A DNA stretch of 64,000 nt from Mesostigma viride (lineage: Eukaryota > Streptophyta > Mesostigmatophyceae > Mesostigmatales > Mesostigmataceae): assembly GCA_009746045.1 (NCBI GenBank), contig RPFO01000164.1, positions 358,212-422,211 on the forward strand, given 5' to 3'. How positions within the stretch are numbered: the stretch's first letter is position 1; each line of letters begins with the position of its first letter. Position numbers and translations under genes: made by a program. Of the stretch, positions 52,271-62,340 are shown one piece after another. The notes beneath the pieces were generated by a model. It was given only the letters and a program-made list of their open reading frames with translations, did no database searches and was not told the origin of the DNA.

Positions 52271-53014
52271 TGTTGAAAGAACTAATGGGTTTGCCTTCTA
52301 CAATGCTTGTGATTGAAACCCAAATGTGCCTGTCCTTGCAGGTACAGGCTATGGAGGATGGGAGCAAAGAGACAGAGACTCAGTTTGAGGCAGAATGATA
52401 GTGAGGAGTACCTTTGGCAAGGCTCCTCAGTTGTTTTATTAACTCGAGGAAAAAACACAGGCAGCAAACTGGAATGACCTGATTGGCTGGCTAGGAATGT
52501 GCCTAGGAATATTCTCATGTAATACTCAGGCCACCAATCAGGTTAGGTCAGTGTACAGGCTACCAATCAGATCTAGACAAGAATAAATCTTATCTTGTAA
52601 CTGCTGTACAGCCTTATCTTGTAACTGATGTACAGTCTTAACTTGTAACTGCTGCACAGTAATCTAACTATTTAATAAAAGATCTCTCTATGTGTGATCT
52701 GATGATGATGAAGTAAATCTGGCGTGAACATATCAGCGCCACATCTGACATGCACAGTGTACATGTCAATCAGTCAGCTGTCCTGTCATAGATTCTCATC
52801 TGACATGTCATAGGTCAGCTGACATAGACAGATTTGTCAGCTGCCTATAAGGATCCACTTGGCATAGGTACTAATCCCTGATTACTAAAACTGGCCACAA
52901 CTTTCTCATTTGTAGGCCAAATCCAACGGGATAAAAACAGTGGCTCCTGTACAAGAGCCTCTATCTATCTAGCCAGGTCAGGTGGGTACAAATACAAGGA
53001 CCATGTCCTTGACA
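52271..53014 (-). repeat. Copia-2 3' LTR
   Basis: 744 bases. Differences from the other LTR were seen near 52360 (GGG for GG), 52454 (GCAGCAAAC for GCAGAAAAC) and 52936 (AAAAAC for AAAGAAC). Confidence 0.94.
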
Positions 53015-53115
53015 CCCCCCTTACAACACATGACCTTGCTCTAGTGCTATCCTGTCAAGTATAACACTTAGAGCAAAAAAGCTCTCAGCCCCTGTGGGCA
53101 TATACAACTGCATAT

Positions 53116-53800
53116 CTAAGTAGACACCAGCAGCTTGTCCCGCAGGGTGATGAACCGTGCCCTTCCCAGGGCCTTGGTGAAGATGTCAGCCAGGTTGTCC
53201 TTGCCAGGGCAGTGACGCATGCAGATGGAGCCCCCCTCCACCTGCTCACGGATGAAGTGGTAGCGCACGTCGATGTGCTTGGTGCGCTTGGGGTGCACAG
53301 GGTCCTTGGCCAGGGCCACCGCGCCAGTGTTGTCGCACAGCACGGTCGTGGGCCCCTCCACAGGTGCACCCAGGTCTCCCAGCAGGCGCCTGAGTGGCAG
53401 CACCAGCTGGGTGACGCTGCTCGCAGCAATGTACTCTGCCTCGCAGGAAGACAGAGCAACAATGGGTTGCTTGCGGCTGCACCACTCCACGGGCGCACCC
53501 CGGAACAGGACCAGGTTGCCCGTCACAGAGCGTCTGGACTCTGGGCAGTTAGCCCAGTCAGCGTCAGTCCAGGCCTCCAGCCCCCCTTCCTGACCATACC
53601 GCAGACCCTTGTCCCTCGTGGTGTAGAGGTACCGGATCAGGCGGTCGGCAGCCTCCATGTGGGCCGCCGTGGGTGCCTGCATGTGCTGGCCAGTTGGTTG
53701 ACAGCAAAAGCAATGTCTGGACGTGTCCACAGCGCGACATACAGCACGGCACCGGTTTTGGACTGATACAGCTGGGTGTCCGGGGCATTTAGCTGCATTC
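53116..53800 (-). pseudogene. Copia-2 RNase H
   Basis: After the pol stop at 53789 the frame moves by one base (QLNAPDTQLYQSKTGAVLYV ALWTRPDIAFAVNQLA) and again near 53690 (MQAPTAAHMEAADRLIRYLY). It then reads the typical copia RNase H: EAWTDADWANCPESRRSVTG, VEWCSRKQPIVALSSCEAEY, VLCDNTGAVALAKDPVHPKR and FIREQVEGG to a stop at 53116. Both shifts are single-base and may be recent or sequence errors. Confidence 0.88.
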
Positions 53801-56653
53801 CCCCTCGCGTTGGGGACTAACACGGGACACACTGACCGGGGTGCGTACAGGGAAGGAGGGAGAAAGCCCAAAGCGGGCAGCCAGGGCCTCAATATACACA
53901 GTTTGGTGCAAGGAAAGAGACCGGGAAACAGGGTCGACATGGAGAGAAACACCGAGGAAAAAAGAAGGGTCATCGGACTCGGTGATCTGAAACTTGCTGG
54001 CCAAACGATGAGACCACGAGGCCAGCCAGGAAGAGGAAGGACTGCCTGCAATAATGTCGTCGACATGGACAAACACAAACGTACGAGACGTGGGATACAC
54101 GTACAGGCAGGAATCCGTTGGGCTTTGTACAGCACCATCGGAGAGAAGATAGGCACTAAATGTTTTGTGCCAGTTACGTGGTGCCTGCTTGATGCCATAG
54201 AGGCTGCGTTGCAGCTTCCACACCAGCACATCACCAGCGGCATCACGCTGCTCAAAGCCAGCAGGAGGACGCACATAGACGTCCTCAGAAAGTGGGGCGT
54301 ACAAAAACGCAGTGCGAACATCAAGTTGCTTCAGCACATACCCAGACGAGACACCAAAAGCTAGTGCCAAACGAATGGTGGAGGAACGAACAGTAGGGCT
54401 AAAGACCTCAGTGAAATCTATGCCTTCCCGCTGAGCAAAGCCCTTCACAACAAAACGGGCCTTGAAACGGCCATCGCTTTTGACAGCAAACACCCACCGA
54501 GATGGAAGGACCTTGGCAGTGCGAGGAAGAGACTTGGAAGAAACGAGTGAATATACTGCATGCTCGCGAATGCTAGAAAGCTCACTATCCATCGCAGCAC
54601 GCCACTCAGGGCTAGCATGGGCCTCAGCAAAAGAGGAGGGGATGGACGTGGAACCTGAGCTAGTGTGGAGTGAGAAAGTATCAAACAGATCACGCACACT
54701 CATGTAGTCAGGGTAAAAACGAGCCCATTTAGGGGAAACACGATCAAGAGGGGTTGTGGGTAACACCTGAGCGAGGGGATCATGTGCAACGCCGTCGGAC
54801 ACCAGTGCAGCAGTGGCCATAGCGGCAGCCGGTTGCTTGCCGCGGAGGGCCTGCACTAATTTGTGTAGCTGGGACGAAGAAGGAGATTCAGCAGCAGGTG
54901 TGTCTGCCGTCGACACGTGTCCAGGTGGTGTAGAGGTAGAAGCCGACGACGCCTCCAGCGCAGGACTTGGTGCGAAAACAGGTGCAGACTCAGACTCAGC
55001 GGGTTTGGGCTCAGGACTTGGCGCTGGCGCCTCCTCCAGTGGCGAGCCCCCCTCACCACTGGCATCCCCCGACAAAGCCTCCAGTGGCGAGCCCCCCTCA
55101 CCACTGGCATCCCCCAAAGCAGTGCCCCCACTGCTGGCAGCGCCCACAGCAGCGTCCTCACTGCTGGCAGCGGCGCGCCGCGCCATGGCTCTAGTCACAG
55201 GACCAGAGGGCGGTAGGGCCAGAGTAGTATCAGGCCCAGGGACAGAATTCTCAGTGACCGGTGGCAGCAGAAGCTCGGAAGCCTCCTCCCCCTCCACCAG
55301 TGCCGGCAGCAGCTGAGGTGATGGCAGGGCGTCGTTGCGCCAGGCCTCATTGAAGGCCACGTGGCGACGTTGCACCAAAGTGCGAGTGGCGGAGTCCAGG
55401 ATCAGATATGCCGGCGAGTCGGGAGCATAACCGACAAAAATGCCAGGCATGGCCTTGGCCTCCAGCTTGCCACGATGCCCTTCCACACGATGCCAGGCTG
55501 GGCAGCCGAAAATGCGCATGTGCGACAGATCAGCGTGATGACCTGTCAGCAAAAAGTGTGGCGTGGCATCACCAGGATTCGAGGAGCACGGCAGGCGGTT
55601 CAGGATATAAATAGCACACTGGAGTGCCAATGCCCAGTATGCCTTCCCCAGGCCGGCGTGTGTCAACATCGCCAGAGTCATGCCCATTGCCAGGCCCCAG
55701 AGCCGCTCCGCTACGCCGTTCTGCTCAGGGCAGTAAGGCGCGGAGAACTCCTGGTGGACGCGGTGTTCAGCACACACCGCCCGCCAGGCTTGACCGGTGA
55801 AGACCGCGTCGTTGTCGGTGCGCAGCACGACAGAGCCGGCGTAGAAGGGGCGAATATCGCGGACGAGCAGCTCTGCAAACCGCCCCACCGCCTCGTCCTT
55901 GGTCTTGAGCGCAAACCCCCATCGCCACCGAGTGGCATCGTCAGTGATGCCCAAGAAGTAGCGGGCTCCCCCCAGCGACTCGACGCTCATCGGGCCCAGC
56001 AGGTCGCCATGAAGCTTGGCGCGCGGCACAGTGGATCGCCGCTGCCCTGGCGGAAATGGCTGGCGCTTGATGAAGCCAGCCGGGCAGGATGGGCAGCCAG
56101 GAGCAGTTGGACTCCTCGTCGTCAAGTTGGATGCAGGGATGGCGACCAGCTTCTTGATGCGGTCGGCACCAGCATGGCCCAAACGCCAGTGCAGCAGCAG
56201 GTTAACCGGCCGCTCCACCGTCACAGCAGCCATCGCTGGCGCTGCCTTCGCCGCAGGTAACACGTAGATGTTGTTCTGCATGGCGATCTTGTGATGCTTG
56301 TTATCCAGCACCACTGTCTCTTTGTGGAAATCCACCTTGTGACCTGCCTTTGCGAGTTGCGCGACTGAAAGGAGTCGTGCATTCAGGCCAGGTACAAGCA
56401 GCGCTCCTTGCAAGCGCACGCTGTGGCCAGGAAGCTCCACAGCGATGGTGCCCTGGCCGGTAGCGTGCAGCTGTCCGCCGGAGCCAGCGATTGCCCTGCT
56501 GTGGGGGGTCAGAGACACAAAGTCAGAACGGCACGGGGACATGTGGCTGCTCGCAGCCGAGTCCAGCACCCAGGTGAGGTTGTCGCACGTATACTGCGTG
56601 AGAGCAGCAGCCTCCAGCGGCGTCGACGGCGACTCCTCGGCGATGGTGACCAT
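53789..56653 (-). CDS. Copia-2 pol: protease, integrase, reverse transcriptase
   Basis: 954 residues. Protease WVLDSAASSHM (Asp31). Integrase HHCC at H155, H160, C187, C190, then HGDLLGP (Asp216), RTDND (Asp280) and QNGVAERL (Glu316). After a Pro/Ser-rich linker, the RT has RWVFAVKSDGRFKARFVVKG, QLDVRTAFLYAPLSEDVYVR (Asp778) and FVHVDDIIAGS (Asp865, Asp866). All catalytic residues appear present. The linker holds a tandem peptide duplication DASGEGGSPLE (515-525, 530-540). The frame starts at an ATG in the gag-pol junction, so the real product is probably a gag-pol fusion made by frameshift or a lost base. Confidence 0.92.
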   Translation of the reverse strand: MVTIAEESPSTPLEAAALTQYTCDNLTWVLDSAASSHMSPCRSDFVSLTPHSRAIAGSGGQLHATGQGTIAVELPGHSVRLQGALLVPGLNARLLSVAQLAKAGHKVDFHKETVVLDNKHHKIAMQNNIYVLPAAKAAPAMAAVTVERPVNLLLHWRLGHAGADRIKKLVAIPASNLTTRSPTAPGCPSCPAGFIKRQPFPPGQRRSTVPRAKLHGDLLGPMSVESLGGARYFLGITDDATRWRWGFALKTKDEAVGRFAELLVRDIRPFYAGSVVLRTDNDAVFTGQAWRAVCAEHRVHQEFSAPYCPEQNGVAERLWGLAMGMTLAMLTHAGLGKAYWALALQCAIYILNRLPCSSNPGDATPHFLLTGHHADLSHMRIFGCPAWHRVEGHRGKLEAKAMPGIFVGYAPDSPAYLILDSATRTLVQRRHVAFNEAWRNDALPSPQLLPALVEGEEASELLLPPVTENSVPGPDTTLALPPSGPVTRAMARRAAASSEDAAVGAASSGGTALGDASGEGGSPLEALSGDASGEGGSPLEEAPAPSPEPKPAESESAPVFAPSPALEASSASTSTPPGHVSTADTPAAESPSSSQLHKLVQALRGKQPAAAMATAALVSDGVAHDPLAQVLPTTPLDRVSPKWARFYPDYMSVRDLFDTFSLHTSSGSTSIPSSFAEAHASPEWRAAMDSELSSIREHAVYSLVSSKSLPRTAKVLPSRWVFAVKSDGRFKARFVVKGFAQREGIDFTEVFSPTVRSSTIRLALAFGVSSGYVLKQLDVRTAFLYAPLSEDVYVRPPAGFEQRDAAGDVLVWKLQRSLYGIKQAPRNWHKTFSAYLLSDGAVQSPTDSCLYVYPTSRTFVFVHVDDIIAGSPSSSWLASWSHRLASKFQITESDDPSFFLGVSLHVDPVSRSLSLHQTVYIEALAARFGLSPSFPVRTPVSVSRVSPQREGECS

Positions 56654-56654
56654 G

Positions 56655-57551
56655 CAGAAGCCAGGCGGCAGTTCAGCCGCCTCCTGAGTTGCGTTGGCAG
56701 CGGATCCAGCAGGTGCGTTGCGTCCCTTGTTCTGGTTCCCTCGGTTGCCGCCCTTGCCCCCCTGTGCTGGTTGGGGTACCAGCGTGGGGCCTTCTCAGGA
56801 TGCTCCTTCCAGCAGTCTTTGTCCTTGTGATTTGACAGGCCACAGTGACTGCATTTCTTGGTCCCCCCGTTCCCCTTGCTGTTGGTGTGGTAGGCCTGGC
56901 CAGTGCCAGCACTCTCCTTTTTCACCACAGCACGTCCCCCCTTGAGCAGATCCTCCGCCTCCATGAGTGCCCTCTTCACCACAGGTAGTGGGTCCTCCTC
57001 GTTGAACCGTACAGACACCAGCGCAGGGCGGTACTCGTCTGTCAGTGCTCCCAGTAGAATGGCAGCAAAATCACGGTCCTGGATGACTCCCCCTGCAGCC
57101 TGGTAGTCAGCACGTAGAAGCTCCGCCCTCCTCACGAGCTGTTGCATGGTCTCGTTAGGAAGCTTCTGTAGGCGGTGCAGCTTGCTCCTCAGCTCAAACC
57201 TGTGACTCTTGGTTAGCCTGGTTTGCTCATAGTTCTCCATGAGACACTGCCATGCTTGGCTACCAGTTTTGTTGGCCACAGTGGCCATTAGGCGTGCAGC
57301 TTCACCTGTTAGACAGGTGAGCAAAGCTGCCCACAGGGCCTTATCAGCCCTGTCATTCTCCTCAGTGCCCAGCAGGACAGCATCCAAACTGAAAAGACTG
57401 ACAACAGCCAAAAACAATTCTTCCACTCCTCCCACTTGCTGTAATCATCACCAGCTGCACCAACAAATTTCTTGCAGCTCTTGGCAACTGTTGAAACAAG
57501 AGAGGTGTAGTCAGGCTGTCTGGTAGCAGTTTGGGTGTCTTGATCCTCCAT
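56655..57551 (-). pseudogene. Copia-2 gag
   Basis: Starts MEDQDTQTATRQPDYTSLVS at 57551. A single-base shift near 57425 (WEEWK then ELFLAVVSLFSLDAVL) leads into a UBN2-type copia gag (DKALWAALLTCLTGEAARLM, QAWQCLMENYEQTRLTKSHR, LQKLPNETMQQLVRRAELLR). It ends in a CX2CX4HX4C knuckle, CSHCGLSNHKDKDC. After the knuckle the frame shifts to join pol near 56740. Confidence 0.88.
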
Positions 57552-57642
57552 GGTTGATCTGGGTCTGGGTGTTGTCTCTGGGGTAGTCAGATGAATGTCT
57601 CTGCTCCTCAAATGCAGGGTAGGCATCAAACCTCCGATACCA

Positions 57643-58386
57643 TGTTGAAAGAACTAATGGGTTTGCCTTCTACAATGCTTGTGATTGAAACCCAAATGTG
57701 CCTGTCCTTGCAGGTACAGGCTATGGAGGATGGAGCAAAGAGACAGAGACTCAGTTTGAGGCAGAATGATAGTGAGGAGTACCTTTGGCAAGGCTCCTCA
57801 GTTGTTTTATTAACTCGAGGAAAAAACACAGGCAGAAAACTGGAATGACCTGATTGGCTGGCTAGGAATGTGCCTAGGAATATTCTCATGTAATACTCAG
57901 GCCACCAATCAGGTTAGGTCAGTGTACAGGCTACCAATCAGATCTAGACAAGAATAAATCTTATCTTGTAACTGCTGTACAGCCTTATCTTGTAACTGAT
58001 GTACAGTCTTAACTTGTAACTGCTGCACAGTAATCTAACTATTTAATAAAAGATCTCTCTATGTGTGATCTGATGATGATGAAGTAAATCTGGCGTGAAC
58101 ATATCAGCGCCACATCTGACATGCACAGTGTACATGTCAATCAGTCAGCTGTCCTGTCATAGATTCTCATCTGACATGTCATAGGTCAGCTGACATAGAC
58201 AGATTTGTCAGCTGCCTATAAGGATCCACTTGGCATAGGTACTAATCCCTGATTACTAAAACTGGCCACAACTTTCTCATTTGTAGGCCAAATCCAACGG
58301 GATAAAGAACAGTGGCTCCTGTACAAGAGCCTCTATCTATCTAGCCAGGTCAGGTGGGTACAAATACAAGGACCATGTCCTTGACA
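57643..58386 (-). repeat. Copia-2 5' LTR
   Basis: 744 bases, partner of 52271-53014, bounded outside by the CACGC duplication. Confidence 0.94.
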
Positions 58387-58644
58387 CACGCCCGAGAGGG
58401 GTGAGGAGCAGGCGGGGGGTCACCATGTGCAGTTTAAAGCCCAGCGGGTCGTCCGGAGCGGCGTGCATGCGCCGGAGAGAAACGATTGCACATTGCGCGA
58501 AAAGGCTACGCGCGCGGTGGGGGAGGTCGGTCAGGGTAGACGTCGGGTTGATGGCGCATGCATCCCAGGGAACCGTGTCAAGCCAACGCCAACTGGCCGA
58601 GTAGTCGGGCGGCGGGGGCTGGGAGCCGGTGGGAGCCGAGGCGG
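58387..58644 (-). pseudogene. Family-2 non-LTR copy F, 5' part
   Basis: Minus-strand frame APTGSQPPPPDYSASWRWLD then LPHRARSLFAQCAIVSLRRM and LGFKLHMVTPRLLLTPLGRG, collinear with family 1 at 22430-22640. The copy is 5'-truncated at a TATATA run (about 58644), so the zinc fingers are missing here. Confidence 0.85.
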
Positions 58645-59125
58645 GCTATATATACACCGGCACGGCGGATCGGGCCGAGCGGGCCAAGCTCACGTAGTAC
58701 GGCCTAATATGGCGACATCGGGCCGATCATCGTGTGATGCCCTTTGTCTGAGTCATGGAGGAGTTCGGGGCCATATGGGGAACCTGACCGCCGGCTTCTG
58801 CTGCTGCCGGCGGAGGGATCGAGGACCGCCTGTACCTAGTAGTCGGCACGGACCTCATGGATCGACGTCATACTGGCGCCATCGCCGGCTTTCGGTATAG
58901 CGCTTACCCGGGCTATAGCTGACATATTTTGCTCCGCCGCACGCGTGCTGACTTTACGGCGCAGCATGGTTCGATCTTATAGGATGAATTTTACTTCGTT
59001 CCACGGCCGGTGTGGAGTGTCCCATGCCGGCTAGTTGTAGTTATTTTGTCGTGGTATCTCTTGTTAGCATTGGCTTTGGTTATGTTTAATGGGGTGCCTT
59101 CACTCTGATGCATGTAAGTATTTAA
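58645..59125 (+). mobile_element. Decayed non-LTR 3' fragment (copy G, third family)
   Basis: After TATATATACACC the plus strand resembles DRAERAKL...YGDIG.HRVMPFVLEEFGA, with many short insertions. Its 3' UTR contains TTATTTTGTCGTGGTATCTC and ends TTCACTCTGATGCATGTAAG, the same end as 29781-29975. Confidence 0.78.
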
Positions 59126-59310
59126 TTAGGAACATCACTCCGTTCGGGGCGTTGGGAGTCAATGTAGCACATATCCCTGAGAAGGGGCGTATGGCTTTTA
59201 ATACATTCTATAGGCTACTTCCTGCAAGGGTGGGAATGTAAGCGGCCCTTGCTCTAGGTGCACCAGGGCACCTGCACCCTCATAATCTTCACACTATGCC
59301 CAGCTAAGGG
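59110..59310 (+). repeat. Dispersed repeat R1, partial copy
   Basis: TTAGGAACATCACTCCGTTC ... GTTGGGAGTCAATGTAGCAC then CCCTGAGAAGGGGCGTATGG. Shares about 200 bases with the fuller copies at 59578 and 61965, with a 9-base insertion (CGGGGCGTT) near 59141. Confidence 0.75.
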
Positions 59311-59577
59311 GGATTTATAATATATAGATATGTAAATTTATTTGGGACGGGACATACCTAACTAGAGGGCACTTTTCTGGAAACCATATACCTATGCATG
59401 TGCAAAAAATCCAAATATAATTGGGGGCCATAAATATGACTATTGAAAAAAATTCCAACCACTTGGGGGGGGACTAGCCCCTACCATACGCCGGTAATGC
59501 GCGCTAAAAAAATAGAAAAAGACGCTATTTTAGCTCACATTTTCCATGTATAGGACCATTAAATTGCAAATTGAATT
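59311..59577. other. AT-rich spacer
   Basis: No gene recognised. Contains short A-runs and a G9 run (near 59470). Confidence 0.5.
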
Positions 59578-59970
59578 GAATTGTAACATAACTCCGTTGG
59601 GAGTAAATGTAGCACATATCCCTGAGAAGGGCCCCTGAGGGGCATATGGCTTTTAATAATACACTATTGGCTACTTCCTGCAAGGGCAGGGTGTAAACTT
59701 CACCTGCTCTGGGTGCACAAAGTGCACCTGCACACCACTATGTATATTCCAGCACCTAGGGGCGCAGACATAGGGGGGAAGATCATCGTGGCTAAACAAT
59801 GGCTAGAGCATGGCTTCTCAACAGAGAGTAGCTCTCTAGCTGCATGGGCACAGCATAACTAAATAAAGCTAGGTATCAATCTAGCTGGGGTGCATGGCAC
59901 ATCATAGGCACTGTCACATGTACATGGCGCTAAATAATGCTAAGTCATCAGCTGGTAGGGTTTAGCCATG
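59578..59970 (+). repeat. Dispersed repeat R1, near-full copy, left flank of ORF1p-like gene
   Basis: About 390 bases from AACATAACTCCGTTGGGAGT to the CAGCTGGTAGGG region. The inverted copy at 61600-61965 matches it collinearly, including GGGGGGAAGATCATCGTGGC, CATGGGCACAGCAT and ACTAAATAAAGCTAGG. Relative to that copy it has CTCTCTAGCTGCATGG where the other has CTCTCTGCATGG. Confidence 0.8.
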
Positions 59971-60149
59971 CTATGCCATGCAAGGCCAAGTGGGCCCACG
60001 AGCCACGAGCCACGAGGTAGCCATGGCTGACGGCGGCGCTCATAACTTTCACGTTTGAGCACCGAATTTAGTCGTGAATATCACAATCGCTTCGTCTTTC
60101 TAAGACGCACATGCTGATATAATTTTCCGACGCTATTACGCAATATACG

Positions 60150-61523
60150 ATGAGCAAACGCCCATCGACGCAACGCAGCCTGACGGCTGCGCTCGGCAAT
60201 GAAAATACGTCCGCAGCTTCGGCTGCAGCTTCGCCCACCGGCCCAGAAGGCAGCGGCGCCACTAGCCAAGCTCTAGTGGTCGTCCAGCCCCCTGCTGCGC
60301 CCGCATCGCCAGCAGCGTCGCCCGAACCCAAGCGCAGTCGCCCTGACGGGCTGCTGGATGGGTACGACTTTGACGCCAGCCAGCCCGGCTATTTTGACAA
60401 GCTTACACCCGATCGCATCCTGGGCAATGTGTTTTTCGGGACGCATGCCTCTCTTCTAGAACTGTGCAAGCAGCTTTTCCACCAAGGTCGCCTTGTCAAT
60501 GCCCGCCTCCAGAGGCGAGATTTCGGCAGAGACGTCCTCCACGCCCGCCGCCCCCACCTCCAGCAATTCGCCCTCTTTTCCCTCCTTGGACGCTCCATGG
60601 AGGAGCTTTGGCCCCCAAAGCCCCTCACCACCACCTTAACCGAATCCTCCATCCGCTCACTCCTCAAGGAGGCCCTCGAGCAGCACGTGGCCCCCATCGC
60701 TGCAGATGTGGCGGCCATGGGCAGCACGCTGGCTGCCGAGCTCCCCCTCCTCTCCACCATCCCCACCGCCACCGCCACCCTCCTCGCCTCCTCCACCGCC
60801 ATCACCCCCACCTCCGACGCCATCACCGCCCAGCTCCGTGAAATCGACCAGCGTCTTAAGGACAACGCAATCGCCATCGAGGTCCTGCAGAACACCGCCG
60901 GCCTCACCGCCCAGGCGGTGAAGGACATTGCCGCCAAGCCAGCCCCTGCTGGCCTGGCCGGCGATGCTCCTCCCATCACGACCTGGGCGGACATGCTTAA
61001 GCAGCACACCACCTCCACCACCTCCGCCGTCGCAGCACAGCTCCAGAGGCAGACGCTTGACCTCCGCGAGGAGGCCGAGCTCGCCAAGCGCAGCCTTAAC
61101 GTCATTGTCAAGAATCTCAAGATGGAGGAAGGTGAGAATTCCGAGAAGCTTGCGCGTGCTTTTGAGAGAGAAATCCTTGATCGCATGGGCCTTACTGGTG
61201 AGATCGAGCTGGCCGCCCACCGCCTTCCCCGCGCGCGGGGTAAGGCAGGGCCGCCCCCGCTCCTTCTCACCTTTAAGACCCCGGCGGACAAGATTTCTTT
61301 TCTCAGACGCCGCAAGCGGCTCGAGAAGACTCTCTTCACCCTTGATGACGACCTGACCCTGGCGCAGCAACAACGGCGACGGGAGCTATGGCCGGCCTAC
61401 CTCCAGCTCCGGCAGACCAAGGCGGGGCAGCCGGTGTACTGGAAGGGGGCGGCCATCTACGTCGGCCACAAGCCCTGGCAGGCGACCCCCGCGGCCCCAG
61501 CGACTCCAGACGCCCCAGCTTAG
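60150..61523 (+). CDS. LINE ORF1p-like RNA-binding protein
   Basis: 457 residues from ATG to TAG, uninterrupted. Residues 1-60 are low-complexity with a basic PEPKRSR motif. A helical region follows (GYFDKLTPDRILGNVFFGTH, LLELCKQLFHQGRLVNARLQ), then a long Ala/Leu/Thr-rich segment with coiled-coil potential. The C-terminal third resembles the RRM-CTD of L1 ORF1 proteins: RSLNVIVKNLKMEEGENSEK, IELAAHRLPRARGKAGPPPL LLTFKTPADKISFLRRRKRL, and RRRELWPAYLQLRQTK...VYWKGAAIYV. That family trimerises and binds retrotransposon RNA. No RT ORF adjoins it; the gene sits between inverted R1 repeats. Assignment is from motif similarity only. Confidence 0.65.
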   Translation: MSKRPSTQRSLTAALGNENTSAASAAASPTGPEGSGATSQALVVVQPPAAPASPAASPEPKRSRPDGLLDGYDFDASQPGYFDKLTPDRILGNVFFGTHASLLELCKQLFHQGRLVNARLQRRDFGRDVLHARRPHLQQFALFSLLGRSMEELWPPKPLTTTLTESSIRSLLKEALEQHVAPIAADVAAMGSTLAAELPLLSTIPTATATLLASSTAITPTSDAITAQLREIDQRLKDNAIAIEVLQNTAGLTAQAVKDIAAKPAPAGLAGDAPPITTWADMLKQHTTSTTSAVAAQLQRQTLDLREEAELAKRSLNVIVKNLKMEEGENSEKLARAFEREILDRMGLTGEIELAAHRLPRARGKAGPPPLLLTFKTPADKISFLRRRKRLEKTLFTLDDDLTLAQQQRRRELWPAYLQLRQTKAGQPVYWKGAAIYVGHKPWQATPAAPATPDAPA

Positions 61524-61600
61524 GGGAATACAGCAGTAGTAGTGTAGAATAGATAGACCGTGGCCATGTACATGTACGCCTCCTAGAGGCCCTATTCCAG
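61384..61600. repeat. Inverted duplication, left arm
   Basis: The last ~140 coding bases of the ORF1p-like gene and ~70 bases after its stop recur reversed at 61975-62200 with moderate divergence (for example TTAGGGGAATACAGCAGTAG and CATGTACATGTACGCC). Confidence 0.75.
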
Positions 61601-61965
61601 CTAAGCCACGCGCTTTATGTAATCATGTACATGTGTGCCTATGATGAGCCACACTCCAGACGATGCCTAGTTTTATTTAGTAATGCTGTGCCCATGCAGA
61701 GAGCTGCTCTCTGCTGAGATGCCACGCTCTAGTTTTTGTATAGCCATGATGATCTTCCCCCTCACAGGCATGCTCCCCCCCTTACCCGGGCATAGCGTGA
61801 TAGACCATGAGGGTGCGGGTGCCCTGGTGCACCTAGAGCAGGGGTAGCTTACATTCCCACCCTTGCATGAAGTAGCCTAGAATGTATTAAAAGCCATATG
61901 CCCCTTCTCAGGGCTATGTGCTACATCTACTCCCAACGGAGTGATGTTGATAATTAATTAATCAG
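61600..61965 (-). repeat. Dispersed repeat R1, near-full copy, minus strand
   Basis: Reverse complement of 59578-59970; its outer end is ACTCCCAACGGAGTGATGTT followed by an ATTAATTAAT tail. It lies between the two arms of the inverted duplication. Confidence 0.8.
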
Positions 61966-61974
61966 CTGGTAAGG

Positions 61975-62200
61975 GGCCCATAATAGGCGTACATGTACAA
62001 GGCCACGGTGGCTAGGCCTTCCTACTCTACAAGCTACTACTGCTGTATTCCCCTACTACTATACGCTGGGGTCTCTGGAGGTGCTGGGGCCGCGGGGGTC
62101 GCTTGCCAGGGCTTGTGGCCGACGTAGATGGTCGCCCCCTTCCAGTACACCGGCCGGCTTCCCCGCCGCGGTCTGCTGGAGCTGGAGGTAGGTCGGCCAT
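61975..62200. repeat. Inverted duplication, right arm
   Basis: Reverse-complement partner of 61384-61600. It carries a truncated, decayed 3' end of an ORF1p-like gene (from the RRELWP-region codons to the stop) on the minus strand. Confidence 0.75.
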
Positions 62201-62204
62201 TAAT

Positions 62205-62340
62205 TACTTCATTAATTAAACTCGTGCTCCCGTTGGGGAGTCACGGAGCACCGAAGTGCTTTTAATCCCTGTGTGTGCACTACAGGAGAAAGGGCAGAGA
62301 CCCCCAGTCTCCTTCATGCCAGAGGCATGCCACAGCTGCA
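62205..62340 (+). repeat. R1-related fragment
   Basis: TTAATTAAACTCGTGCTCCC then GTTGGGGAGTCACGGAGCAC and TGCTTTTAATCCCTG resembles the R1 start in a diverged form. The following 62340-62615 has no recognised feature. Confidence 0.45.

Larger units (their letters stand above)
52271..58386 (-). mobile_element. Copia-2: 6.1-kb Ty1/copia retrotransposon, minus strand
   Basis: LTRs of 744 bases (52271-53014 and 57643-58386) differ at about three positions and end TGTCAAGG...TTTCAACA on the minus strand. The target duplication CACGC is at 52266-52270 and 58387-58391. The primer site TGGTATCGGAGG (initiator-Met type) follows the 5' LTR, and AAGGGGGG precedes the 3' LTR. Gene order is gag, protease, integrase, RT, RNase H, the standard copia order. 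Confidence 0.95.
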
